A DNA stretch of 28,961 nucleotides from a virus: the IMG/VR virus record IMGVR_UViG_3300042894_000427, positions 1-28,961 of that record; one strand, given 5' to 3'. Numbering within the stretch: the stretch's first letter is position 1; each line of letters starts with the position of its first letter. This document shows, one piece after another, positions 18,014 to 26,334 of this stretch. A model generated the notes under the pieces. That model did no database searches. It was not told the origin of the DNA and worked only from the letters and a program-made list of their open reading frames with translations. A program made the translations under genes and the position numbers.

Positions 18014-19010
18014 TTACCTTAGCCTTGATATCGTCTTGTAGGTCTAAGTCTTCACGAACACGAGCCACAAACTTATCTCTACCCTGCAACTTACTTCCAT
18101 CTGGTAGGATATACCAAGCACCTGTACGTTCTACAATACCCATCATCTCTGCAGTATCAACCAAATCCCCAATGCTGTCAATACCAACATCACCTCGGAA
18201 ATAAAAATCGTATTCTCCAGACTGAAAGGCTGGCGATGTCTTGCTAAACTGGACTTCCCAACGAATCTTCCTACCAACCTTTTCCTCAATGAGTTTATCG
18301 CCAACTGCAATCTTGCCTTTAATTGCTTGATTGTCTGATTCGGAAGAGAATAACTTGATAACCGTTGATGAATAGAACTTAGTAGCCTGACCACCAGAAG
18401 GCTGTTGACTAGTATACATAGCAGAAATATTGTTACGAGATTGCGAGATAAGAACCAAAAGGGTTGGCTTAACTTTGTTATTAGCATAGTTAAGCATCTT
18501 CCAAGCGTTGCTAAAATCTCTAGACTCTGCACCAATCTGTTTTGTGTTTTCGAGTTGTTTAAGTTCATCAGTATCCTTTTCAAAATAGATAGCAGGTAGT
18601 AGAGATGTAATCGAATCAACTACAATAATATCTACTCCAGCATTCATTAGGTTAGTTCCTACGTCTACCATTTCGTTGATTGTTCTGGCTTGTGATACGA
18701 TAAGGTTATCTGTATCTACCCCAAGTCTCTTAGCCCAATCCTCTGAGTAAGACATCTCTGCATCAATCCAAGCACACAACTTGCCTTCTTCTTGTGCCTG
18801 AGCAATCATCTGTAGGCATAGCGAAGACTTGGCAGAAGACTTGCTTCCCCAAATCAAAACCTGTCTACCTAGTGGTAGCCCACCATTGAGTGCACGATTA
18901 AGACCGAAACTAGGAGTCCCCTGATACTCAGTCTTGAACCCAACACCGTTAGTCAAACGCTTACGAATTCGTGGGTCTAGTGCTGCCATTGCTTCTTCTA
19001 AAGTAGTCAT
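18006..19010 (-). CDS. RecA-type recombinase
   Basis: The 334-residue protein has GTPSFGLNRALNGGLPLGRQVLIWG, then Walker A G55-SKSSAKS62, DAEMSYS (E85), Walker B DIIVVDSITSLLP (128-139), and VLISQSRN, the RecA SQ-type element. A C-terminal DNA-binding part follows. It pairs ssDNA with homologous duplex. The Walker A is unusual: the canonical GPESSGKT glycine before the Lys is Ala (SSAKSS). It overlaps the MazG-like gene by one base and is close to the nuclease-like and zinc genes, so it belongs to the replication/recombination operon. Clearly RecA fold, smaller than host RecA (about 350). Confidence 0.92.
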   Translation of the reverse strand: MTTLEEAMAALDPRIRKRLTNGVGFKTEYQGTPSFGLNRALNGGLPLGRQVLIWGSKSSAKSSLCLQMIAQAQEEGKLCAWIDAEMSYSEDWAKRLGVDTDNLIVSQARTINEMVDVGTNLMNAGVDIIVVDSITSLLPAIYFEKDTDELKQLENTKQIGAESRDFSNAWKMLNYANNKVKPTLLVLISQSRNNISAMYTSQQPSGGQATKFYSSTVIKLFSSESDNQAIKGKIAVGDKLIEEKVGRKIRWEVQFSKTSPAFQSGEYDFYFRGDVGIDSIGDLVDTAEMMGIVERTGAWYILPDGSKLQGRDKFVARVREDLDLQDDIKAKVNG

Positions 19011-19348
19011 TAGAAACGAACCCCATGTCTTTCTGGTCTCAACTTGTTAAAGCCAGTCTTCTTTTCAAAAGCATCGTCAAGGCTTCCATTGACATATTCG
19101 AACTCACGCAAACCTGCATACAGGTCAAGAGTACGGATGATGATGTCTGCCATCTCGTCTGCTACTTCTTCTGGTCCCCTGGACTTGCGAATTGCTTCCA
19201 TAACCTCTACAGCCTCTGACACAATCATCATTAGTTGTTTAGTCATAAATATATCCAAGGATTCCTTGTCATCATTGTTATAGGCAATGCCCCAGAAACC
19301 TTTTTCTACTGCTGTTTCGTGCAGGTCTTTTGCTACTTCATCAAACAT
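19010..19348 (-). CDS. MazG-like NTP pyrophosphohydrolase
   Basis: The 112-residue, all-helical protein has VSEAVEVMEAIRKSRGPEEVADEMADIIIRTLDL: the E-x-x-E and E-x-x-D motifs of the MazG/dUTPase-like all-alpha fold, which bind Mg2+. Such enzymes hydrolyse dNTPs or alarmone-related nucleotides. ATG 19348 is chosen because GGAGG lies 9 nt upstream and is contained in the last codons of dnaE. An ATG three codons earlier abuts that GGAGG. The DnaE stop and this start overlap by 8 nt. Likely supports nucleotide quality control during phage DNA synthesis. Confidence 0.82.
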   Translation of the reverse strand: MFDEVAKDLHETAVEKGFWGIAYNNDDKESLDIFMTKQLMMIVSEAVEVMEAIRKSRGPEEVADEMADIIIRTLDLYAGLREFEYVNGSLDDAFEKKTGFNKLRPERHGVRF

Positions 19349-22300
19349 TGAACACATCCTCCATAATTATTGTTCCATCTTTAGTTTTACCCAAAGAGAA
19401 TTTGTATACATTTCCTTCATCAATCTTCATATAAGCCTTTGAGAATGCTGTTGGAAATACTGTTACGCTATGCATCTCACGACTAGCATCTGCCAGCACT
19501 AGAGAAGCCATCTTCTTACCTGCTTTAGTTACCCTTGGCTTAAAGGACACAACGAAGAGTTCATCTTCTTTGTAAGGCAACTGACGGAAGTTTAGAATCT
19601 TTACAAGACCAGACGGATTACCCTTAATCTCATCTGCTGGAATTGCTGTAACAATTCTGTTATCGCTTGCTAGAACTATGTAAGTCCTACCTGCTTCGAT
19701 TGTAGTATTCTCATCATCAAAGATTCCAGTGCTACCAGTCCTGTCTAGAAGTTCTACCCTAGACCAGCCTTTGCCACGCTTAATGCCTTTAATCATTCCC
19801 ATAAGAATGTATGCACCCTTTTCTTCGTACTCTTCAACATCGTTGATGAATGCGTGGTAGTGCTGTGGGATAGAAGTATTGAACTCTGGTAGGTTAAGAT
19901 ACTCGTAAAGGTTCTCACGAACTTCTTCATCGTTTCTAGGTTGGTCATGGAACGTAGCAGCACCTACAAGGCGTAGAGCCTGTAATGCACGACTGTTTAC
20001 ACCATTACCCTTACCGAATGTGAACTCTTCTAGTTCTTTATAGGAAGCAAACGGTCTAGCAGCAATATACTTATTAGCAATATTATCACTAATAAACTTA
20101 ATAGATGATAGTCCGAATCTGATACCCTTACCCTCGATTTTGAAGTCAACATCCGAATCATTGATGTGTGGCAGACGAACAGGAATACCCATACGCTTTG
20201 CTTCAATCAAGTATTCAGTACGAGCATCCTTATCACTTTCATTCTTGAGCAATGAATACATAAACTCAATAGGATAGTAGTACTTCAGCCATGCTGTCCA
20301 GTAAGAAACAGTTGAGTAAGCAACAGCGTGAGACTTGTTAAACGAGTATCCAGCGTGTGCTTCGAAGTCATGCCACAGGTCTTCAGAGGCGTTTGGTGTT
20401 AGGAATCTAGAAGCACCCTTTACGAACTTGTCCTTGAAGACATCGAACTCTTTAGCATCTTTCTTCTTACCAATAATCTTACGAACCTTGTCCGCTTCAG
20501 CCATTGTCATACCACCAAGTTCCACACAGGCAAGCATAACTTGTTCCTGATACAGAATACATCCATAGGTCTCTTGTGTGAATGCCTTTAGCACTTGGTG
20601 CTTGTAGTCAATGTTTTGCTTACCATGCTTACGAGCAACATAATCTTTACCGATTGTGTTCATAGCACCTGGACGAACCAAAGCGTTAGAAGCAGCAAGT
20701 TCTGCAAAGTTTTTGATACCCATCTTTACTAGAAGATTAGTGTATGGTGTTGCTTCACACTGGAATACACCCTTAGTAAATCCGTCAGAAAGCATACGAT
20801 AAACATTTGCATCTTCCATGTTAAGTTTATACAGGTCAACGACATCTCCAGAACGCTCCTTGATAATAGCAAGCGTATCCTGAATAACAGATAGGGTCTT
20901 TAGACCCAGAGCATCAATCTTAATCAGACCAATACGTTCTGCCTCTTCCATGTCTACTGCCACTACTGGAATACGTTCCTTGCTACCTGGAGTTGTTCTA
21001 GTCTCCAATGGTGCATACTTAAAGATAGGCTCTTTAGCAGTAACCACACCAGCAGCGTGAATACCAGTACCACGAATACGACCACGAAGTTGCTCACCAT
21101 AGAGTTCAATCTCTGGATACTTCTCACGGAACTCCTGTGTAGACTTAGACCTTAAGTAGTCATCCCAATCATCAACCAGTTTAAGAACCTTGTTCACATC
21201 TGGTAGTGGAATGTTTAGCACACGAGCAATATCTCTAATCATACCCTTACCCTTGAACTCAAGGAATGTGGCAATAGAAGCAACGTGTCTATACTGTCTA
21301 ACTAGATAATCTTTGACATCTTCACGTCTTGAATCCTGAATATCTGTATCGATATCTGGAAAGTCATTACGTTCTGGATTGATAAAACGGAAGAATAGAA
21401 GTCCATGCTCAATAGGGTCAATGTCAGTAATGCCCAACGCATAACAAACTAGAGAACCAGCAGAAGAACCACGACCTGGACCAACCATAATGCCTTCTTT
21501 CTTAGCCCAGTTAATCATGTTACGAACAACTAGGAAGTAAGGAGCAAAGTTTTTATCCTTGATGATTTGAAGTTCTTCTTCAGCCCTAACGTGATATGCA
21601 GGGTCAGCACCTACACCACGAGCAGTCAATCCTTCCATAGCAAGTTCATAAAGTTCTTGGTCTGGATTTTGATACTGTGCTGGTAGCAAGTCTAGGTGGT
21701 CTTTAATATTGTAGTCTTCAACCTTGTTGACAATCTCAATAGTATTGTCATACATGTCCTGACGAGTGATACCCTGGGCTTCCATAGACCTGTGCATCTC
21801 TTCATCGGATAGTAGGTGGATTTCGTAATCCCTAAAAGTAATCTGGCGGTCAGCACCATAAAGATAATCCAACTTGTCCATAAGGTTATCGTAATCCTGA
21901 GTACCAGCAAAGGTAGCATCTTTCTGCACTTTGTTTGAATAAGTGTTTAGGATTAGTTTAAGTTCCTGAATCTCACGCTGTTCTGGACCAGAGTGGTGGC
22001 AGTCAGGTGTGACGATAGGCTTGATACCAAACTCATCTGCAAGAGCAAGAATAGTTTTGTTAATCTCTGGTGGATTGTGTGGCATAACTTCGATGTAGTA
22101 GTCATCGCCAAAAGTTTTCTTAGCCCATTCCAAATGCTCTTTTGCAGCAGCAAAGTCATCTGCTTCGATAGCCTTAGCCAAGAAGCCAGACAGACATCCA
22201 GAAGTGATGATAAGACCTTCTTTATACTTCTCTAGCGAAGTCCAGTCCATACGAGGCTTCTTATAGAAACCCTCAGTCCAAGCAATCTCATTTAGTTTGT

Positions 22301-22622
22301 TAAGATTCTCAAGACCCTTTTCGTTTTTAGCAAGAATAATTAAGTGATTGTACACAAGGTCTAGTGGCGTATCTACACGCTCTTCTTTGTCTCTCTGGTC
22401 AAAGCGGTCTTGTGCAATGTATCCTTCGACACCAAGAATTGGTTTAATACCCTTTTCAATAGCGACACGATACATTTCACGGTGTCCTGATAAGGAACCG
22501 TGGTCAGTGATTGCGATGGCTGGCATTCCAATTTCGATTGCTCTGTCCACATATTCTTGTGGTGTTGCTATGCCATCAAATAGCGAGTAGTGAGTGTGAA
22601 CGTGCAGTCCAGCATAACTCAT
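19341..22622 (-). CDS. dnaE: DNA polymerase III alpha subunit (DnaE-type, C family)
   Basis: The 1093-residue protein opens with a PHP domain (HVHTHYSLFDG at 7-17, ITDHGSLSGH). The polymerase palm has PGRGSSAGS, the catalytic PDIDTD (about 421-426) and the third acid in IKIDALGLKTL (about 569). Fingers and a YSFNKSHAVAYS loop follow, then an HhH region and an OB-type domain near 940-1020. This is a full-size replicative C-family polymerase, slightly shorter than host DnaE (about 1160-1190). It lacks an obvious epsilon-type exonuclease; the PHP motifs are preserved and might proofread. AAGGA lies 9 nt before the ATG. Phages with DnaE are less common than with family A or B. Confidence 0.96.
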   Translation of the reverse strand: MSYAGLHVHTHYSLFDGIATPQEYVDRAIEIGMPAIAITDHGSLSGHREMYRVAIEKGIKPILGVEGYIAQDRFDQRDKEERVDTPLDLVYNHLIILAKNEKGLENLNKLNEIAWTEGFYKKPRMDWTSLEKYKEGLIITSGCLSGFLAKAIEADDFAAAKEHLEWAKKTFGDDYYIEVMPHNPPEINKTILALADEFGIKPIVTPDCHHSGPEQREIQELKLILNTYSNKVQKDATFAGTQDYDNLMDKLDYLYGADRQITFRDYEIHLLSDEEMHRSMEAQGITRQDMYDNTIEIVNKVEDYNIKDHLDLLPAQYQNPDQELYELAMEGLTARGVGADPAYHVRAEEELQIIKDKNFAPYFLVVRNMINWAKKEGIMVGPGRGSSAGSLVCYALGITDIDPIEHGLLFFRFINPERNDFPDIDTDIQDSRREDVKDYLVRQYRHVASIATFLEFKGKGMIRDIARVLNIPLPDVNKVLKLVDDWDDYLRSKSTQEFREKYPEIELYGEQLRGRIRGTGIHAAGVVTAKEPIFKYAPLETRTTPGSKERIPVVAVDMEEAERIGLIKIDALGLKTLSVIQDTLAIIKERSGDVVDLYKLNMEDANVYRMLSDGFTKGVFQCEATPYTNLLVKMGIKNFAELAASNALVRPGAMNTIGKDYVARKHGKQNIDYKHQVLKAFTQETYGCILYQEQVMLACVELGGMTMAEADKVRKIIGKKKDAKEFDVFKDKFVKGASRFLTPNASEDLWHDFEAHAGYSFNKSHAVAYSTVSYWTAWLKYYYPIEFMYSLLKNESDKDARTEYLIEAKRMGIPVRLPHINDSDVDFKIEGKGIRFGLSSIKFISDNIANKYIAARPFASYKELEEFTFGKGNGVNSRALQALRLVGAATFHDQPRNDEEVRENLYEYLNLPEFNTSIPQHYHAFINDVEEYEEKGAYILMGMIKGIKRGKGWSRVELLDRTGSTGIFDDENTTIEAGRTYIVLASDNRIVTAIPADEIKGNPSGLVKILNFRQLPYKEDELFVVSFKPRVTKAGKKMASLVLADASREMHSVTVFPTAFSKAYMKIDEGNVYKFSLGKTKDGTIIMEDVFNV

Positions 22623-22649
22623 ATAATAAAATCCTTAAAGTTTAGAGCA

Positions 22650-22681
22650 GTGGGGGTAGAGAACGAATCATCTACCCCCAC
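22650..22681 (-). other. Perfect 11-bp hairpin between SSB and dnaE genes
   Basis: GTGGGGGTAGA and TCTACCCCCAC flank a 10-nt loop, giving a GC-rich hairpin on either strand. No T-run follows on the minus strand, so it is not a standard Rho-independent terminator. It could slow readthrough, mark RNA processing, or protect the upstream SSB mRNA 3' end. Confidence 0.7.
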
Positions 22682-22694
22682 CACGATTAATTGA

Positions 22695-23348
22695 TTACCA
22701 GTCTTGGTTGCTGGATGTTAGAGATGGAGCATCAAAACCGAAGTAGAAATTCTCCTGCTCTGCATAAGCCACTTCACGAACAACCTTTTCAAGATTGAAT
22801 GGCTCAATGCCATCGAAATTGAAAGGCTCTGTATCTGGCTTAGTTGGAAGCAATGTGTAATTGGTTTCAGTTCCCTGACCGTTACGCTTAATCTTCCACT
22901 CTAGGTTCGAAATTGAACCAGTCTCAATTGCATACTCACGGAGATTTCCGAAAGCAGATTGCTTTGAGATACCCTGTGACCAAACAGCCACATAAGGTGC
23001 TTCAGTACCATCATCAATGATGACGTTACCATACCAGCGAAGACGTGAACGCCATCCGCTCTTAGGCTCTTTACGACCCATTTCACAACCGTAGCAACGA
23101 CCCTCAGAGTCAATTGTACAGACTGCTTTACGCTTGTAATCCTTTGGATTAGTGTGTTCTGCGATTACCACAGATAGTCCACGACTTTCATCGTAGTTTG
23201 CTGAATCAGTATCGAGTTCTTCAACGAAACGAACCTTAGCAGACTGTCCGTCAGCCAACTTTACCCAACGAACCTTTTGACCATTGTTTTCATATTTTGG
23301 CTTATCCATCAATGCACCGATATCTTTTAGCCCTTTAATTACGCTCAT
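22695..23348 (-). CDS. T4 gp32-like single-stranded DNA-binding protein
   Basis: The 217-residue protein has a basic N-terminal segment, an OB-type core (VRWVKLADGQSAKVRFVEEL, YVAVWSQGISKQ), a Cys motif (AVCTIDSEGRCYGCEMGRKE) that may hold zinc as in gp32, and a short end SSNQDW that could serve as the interaction tail. The gene lies between primase and dnaE, where an SSB is expected. The family match is by pattern, not by close identity. AGGAG lies 6-8 nt before the ATG. An ATACTAG direct repeat upstream (23377-23396) may be an operator. Confidence 0.8.
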   Translation of the reverse strand: MSVIKGLKDIGALMDKPKYENNGQKVRWVKLADGQSAKVRFVEELDTDSANYDESRGLSVVIAEHTNPKDYKRKAVCTIDSEGRCYGCEMGRKEPKSGWRSRLRWYGNVIIDDGTEAPYVAVWSQGISKQSAFGNLREYAIETGSISNLEWKIKRNGQGTETNYTLLPTKPDTEPFNFDGIEPFNLEKVVREVAYAEQENFYFGFDAPSLTSSNQDW

Positions 23349-23379
23349 AATATTCTCCTTATGTTTTCTTAGCGGTATA

Positions 23380-24324
23380 CTAGTTTAGCATACTAGCAAT
23401 AGTTTTGTCAAACGATTCGTCAATATTTTTAATTGCTTCATCTGACATATCGCCAATATCCTTATATTGTTTATCTATTTTAATAACAGTAACACGAGAG
23501 CCAAGACGTTCAACAATCTTGTCTTTCATATTACCGCCAGCCTCATCGTTATCTGCAATAACAATAACGTTATTAAAATACTTAATGAGTAGGTCTGTTT
23601 GGAAACTGGATACATTTGCACCCAGAGTTGCTACCGCTGGAAAACCACACTGGTCTAGACGGATAGCATCGAATGATGATTCAACTACATAGACTTTACC
23701 AGCAGTCTTTACACGGTGTATGTTGAACAAAGTTTTCGACTTTGGAAGTCCTGGAGTATTCTTGAACTCTTTACCCTCAATAGAACGACCAACGAATCCC
23801 ACAGGTATTCCATCTGGAGAGTGAACAGGGATAGTTACCATGTCTTGCTTCTCAGAATAGCCCAACTGAAACTTCTTGATAGATGTCTCATTGATTAATC
23901 TACCATCATAGTATCTAGTTGCTCTTGGAGATTCTAATGCTTGCTGGTTTAATCTTTTAATCTGCAACTCGTCATATGGAATGTAGTCTGGCTTCTGGAC
24001 AAGTGTCTGGTTAATCTGATAAGAAAGGTCAGTCTCAGTTTCTTTGGACTTGATGTAGCGAACAGATTCAAAATAGGTTCTGGCAGATGTATGCATAATT
24101 AATTCTGGAAGCCCACAAACATGGTGGCAGGAAAAGCAAAAGAATAGACCAGAACTTTTATCTACTTCACCAGCAGGTGAGCGATAGTTGTTATGAAAAG
24201 GGCAGAAGATAATGTAATCAGAATCTACTTCTGATTCGATTGTGATGCCTGACCCTGTGATAACTCGCTTAATTTGTTCTTTTGAGTAGGAACTATGTGT
24301 GTTCCGTCTATTCCCTTTGTCCAT
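23380..24324 (-). CDS. DnaG-type primase (CHC2 zinc finger plus TOPRIM)
   Basis: The 314-residue protein has CPFH (41-44) and CFSC (63-66) forming the zinc-binding site in the usual C-x2-H-x(n)-C-x2-C form. Next is a connector, then a TOPRIM core with VYVVESSFDAI (E near 211) and VIADNDEAG (D near 256). It makes RNA primers for the DnaB-driven fork. It lacks a C-terminal helicase-binding domain of host size. The ATG at 24324 lies inside the upstream gene and gives a 100-nt out-of-frame overlap; AAGG lies just before it and KEQIKRVITGSG is the normal start of the zinc domain. Confidence 0.9.
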   Translation of the reverse strand: MDKGNRRNTHSSYSKEQIKRVITGSGITIESEVDSDYIIFCPFHNNYRSPAGEVDKSSGLFFCFSCHHVCGLPELIMHTSARTYFESVRYIKSKETETDLSYQINQTLVQKPDYIPYDELQIKRLNQQALESPRATRYYDGRLINETSIKKFQLGYSEKQDMVTIPVHSPDGIPVGFVGRSIEGKEFKNTPGLPKSKTLFNIHRVKTAGKVYVVESSFDAIRLDQCGFPAVATLGANVSSFQTDLLIKYFNNVIVIADNDEAGGNMKDKIVERLGSRVTVIKIDKQYKDIGDMSDEAIKNIDESFDKTIASMLN

Positions 24325-24569
24325 AATGCCTTATTCTTTCCTATGTATGTTCCGTATACGGTTAATGTAAACTCGTAATAATCTTTTTCGCTATTATATT
24401 TTATCGTAAATTGTGGGTCTATGTCAAGCCTTGGCACATACCCCGATTCACACATCTCAAGTGCCTTGAGTCTCACAAGTTCTAAACGAAGCCTACCGAT
24501 TGCGGCATCATTCTTGATGATTCCGTCAAACGTAAAGTTCTTAATAGGTCTGTGATATATATTGTCCAC
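24225..24569 (-). CDS. Hypothetical protein before primase, GTG start, leaderless
   Basis: The 114-residue protein opens with MDNIYHRPIKNFTFDG, then an LRLELVRLKALEMCESG helix, a beta segment YDYEFTLTVYGTYIGK-like, and a Gln/Ser/Lys-rich tail. The last 100 nt also code the first 33 residues of the primase in another frame. Its start codon is GTG 5 nt after a TATAAT box, and no Shine-Dalgarno is present. Proteins of similar size with this central pattern occur beside helicase and primase genes in actinophages. Function unknown. Confidence 0.7.
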   Translation of the reverse strand: MDNIYHRPIKNFTFDGIIKNDAAIGRLRLELVRLKALEMCESGYVPRLDIDPQFTIKYNSEKDYYEFTLTVYGTYIGKNKALWTKGIDGTHIVPTQKNKLSELSQGQASQSNQK

Positions 24570-24574
24570 ATTCT

Positions 24575-24580
24575 ATTATA
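24575..24580 (-). promoter_or_regulatory. -10 box, leaderless promoter before the primase pair
   Basis: TATAAT on the minus strand sits in the 12-nt gap after the helicase stop, 5 nt before the GTG. The following AG matches the TATAATAG form of other boxes. No -35 box is convincing. Confidence 0.5.
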
Positions 24581-24581
24581 A

Positions 24582-25802
24582 CTAGTTATCTTCAAAATCC
24601 TTATAACGATAGTAACCCTTGTCAAAGTCTACCTGAACTAGGAACTCACCCATAAAACCATTACGGTTCTTACGGAATACGCACTCTAGAATATCGGAGT
24701 TTGTAGCACGACCCAGAGCCAGCACCCAGTCAGCATCGTAGGCAATCTGACGAGACCAAGCAGTCTGCCCCAAGGTAGGAACCGTATCCAACTTGGTAAC
24801 ATCATCTGGCGTAGCAGATGAGATAGAAATGATGGGCATTTCTTCAGAGATAGCCATCAACTTTAGTTCACGAGAAAGGTTCTTCATACGGACAGTCTCG
24901 TTGTCAGACTTCTGGTTTGGAGACATTAACTGTAGATAGTCTACAATAACTAGGTCAGGTTTGTACTGGTCAATCTTACCACGAATAACTGATGGTGTAA
25001 CTTCACCACCATTGTCATTAGAGATAATGTGGAACTCTGGCTTACCAGCAAGTTCCTTAGAGTGCCAACGCTTAAGGTCATCAATCTCTACCTGCCCATT
25101 GCTGAGTTTACGATGTGACCAAAGACCCTCACCCATGATAGCGAACACACGGTTACGGACTTCTGTCTCAGACATTTCAAGTGAGATGATTAGTGGTGAC
25201 TTGCCTTGCTTCCATGCTTGCACTGCCATGTAAAGAGCAAACCAAGACTTACCAATTCCTGGGTAAGCAAGGAACACACCCAACTGACCTGGAGTAATAC
25301 CAGCAGGTAAATAGTTGTCAAACCCTGGCAAACCAGTCTTAATACCAATAGAGCCTAGTTCATTTTGTCTAGCAAGGTTTTCAAAGTAGGCAACAGCAGA
25401 ATCAATATCAGTGGCATCAATGTCACGGATAACTGCTGTGTTCTTCTTTAGTTCTGATGTCTTCTGGATTAAGTCTTCTAATGCCTTAGTACCCTGACCT
25501 GCTTGAACATCCGAAGCAGTAGTTCTAAGAACATCCTTTAGACTATCATTCAAGAACTCAGCCTGTAGTTCTTCTAGATGATACTTGGTAGCACCAACAC
25601 CATCAACTGGAGAGAAGTCACGGAACTTATCTACAACTAGCGATACTGGTGGAACTGTCCCATTAGTCTCAGAATAGTTACGGATGAAAGTCCAGATGTC
25701 GTTGTGGGTTCTCAAGATGTTGTCTACGTTTGCTTGTAGCAAAACGTGAACTTGTTTGTCTGCCAACACAGCAGAGATTAGTTTTGATTCTGTATTATTC
25801 AC
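24582..25802 (-). CDS. DnaB-type replicative helicase
   Basis: The 406-residue protein has an N-terminal helical domain (about 1-125) and a RecA-like ATPase with AYPGIGKSW as Walker A (179-187; DnaB family has A, not G, at the first position), PLIISLEMSETEVRNR as the H1a region, and PDLVIVDYLQLM as Walker B. An AWSRQIAYDADWV segment carries the arginine-finger/H4 region. It unwinds the fork ahead of the DnaE polymerase and activates the primase. It overlaps the small upstream gene by 8 nt. Confidence 0.95.
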   Translation of the reverse strand: MNNTESKLISAVLADKQVHVLLQANVDNILRTHNDIWTFIRNYSETNGTVPPVSLVVDKFRDFSPVDGVGATKYHLEELQAEFLNDSLKDVLRTTASDVQAGQGTKALEDLIQKTSELKKNTAVIRDIDATDIDSAVAYFENLARQNELGSIGIKTGLPGFDNYLPAGITPGQLGVFLAYPGIGKSWFALYMAVQAWKQGKSPLIISLEMSETEVRNRVFAIMGEGLWSHRKLSNGQVEIDDLKRWHSKELAGKPEFHIISNDNGGEVTPSVIRGKIDQYKPDLVIVDYLQLMSPNQKSDNETVRMKNLSRELKLMAISEEMPIISISSATPDDVTKLDTVPTLGQTAWSRQIAYDADWVLALGRATNSDILECVFRKNRNGFMGEFLVQVDFDKGYYRYKDFEDN

Positions 25803-26103
25803 TTAGCCATTCCTTCGCCTTGAGCCTACGTTCTGCTCTTTCTTTGTTGTCTTGTTCTACTTGCTTACGCTTGTAAACAATGTGGTCTGCATAATTTGCA
25901 AAGTATTTCCATGATGGGTTTTCAGATACATCAAAGTAGTACTGGAGTAGTTCGTAGCATTCTGGTATGCCATAGGATTCAATGAGTGCATCTGCAGCCC
26001 ACTGCTCTACATTTAAATTTAGGGATGGCTTTTCTTCGTACTTTGCAGTATGTAGTTTACTGTAGCGACTAAGCAAAGCCATGCGGTCTTTGCGTTCAGC
26101 CAT
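25795..26103 (-). CDS. Small protein upstream of helicase (possible loader)
   Basis: The 102-residue basic protein contains LLSRYSKLHTAKYEEKPSLNLNVEQW, YGIPECYELLQYYFDVSENPSWKYFANYADHIV and a Lys/Arg-rich helix (KERAERRLKAKEWL). Its R-Y-S-x-L-H-x-x-K-Y ... L-Q-Y-Y-F-D pattern recurs in small phage proteins encoded just before DnaB-type helicases, so a helicase-loader role is a reasonable guess. It overlaps its upstream neighbour as TAATG. Confidence 0.6.
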   Translation of the reverse strand: MAERKDRMALLSRYSKLHTAKYEEKPSLNLNVEQWAADALIESYGIPECYELLQYYFDVSENPSWKYFANYADHIVYKRKQVEQDNKERAERRLKAKEWLSE

Positions 26104-26312
26104 TACTTATTGTCAGCCTCTTCTAAAGATTCTTTAACCTTTTCAGATAGTTTCTGCTCAACAAACGCATACACACGTTCAAAGGCATCTGCTGTGTTTT
26201 CTCCATTACGCTTACTATCTGATACAGATAGGTCAATACGCAAGGATTGGAAGTTACCTAGATTAAGCGTATAGCCTAGCCCAACCGTAACTCTAGTCTC
26301 ATCGTTATTCAT
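26103..26312 (-). CDS. Conserved small actinophage protein (69 aa)
   Basis: The protein starts MNNDETRVTVGLGYTLNLGNFQSLRIDLSV and ends in a helical ADAFERVYAFVEQKLSEKVKE region. I recognise the TLNLGNF-x-S-L-R-I-D core as common in actinophages beside the replication genes, without known function. ATG 26312 has AAAGGA 8 nt upstream; starts further upstream would extend into the neighbouring gene and lack a site. Confidence 0.7.
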   Translation of the reverse strand: MNNDETRVTVGLGYTLNLGNFQSLRIDLSVSDSKRNGENTADAFERVYAFVEQKLSEKVKESLEEADNK

Positions 26313-26334
26313 ACCCTGTGTCCTTTCAAGAACA

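Noticed and set aside
18143-18619. 158-codon minus-strand frame inside recA
   Set aside because: It lies in another frame of a confident RecA gene, reads as low-complexity Leu/Ser protein with no motif, and has no independent start signal.
23360-23411. TTGACA (23406-23411) and TAAACT as a promoter for the SSB gene
   Set aside because: TTGACA is explained by codons for Phe-Asp-Lys in the primase end, and the -10 match is only 4 of 6; not listed as a feature.
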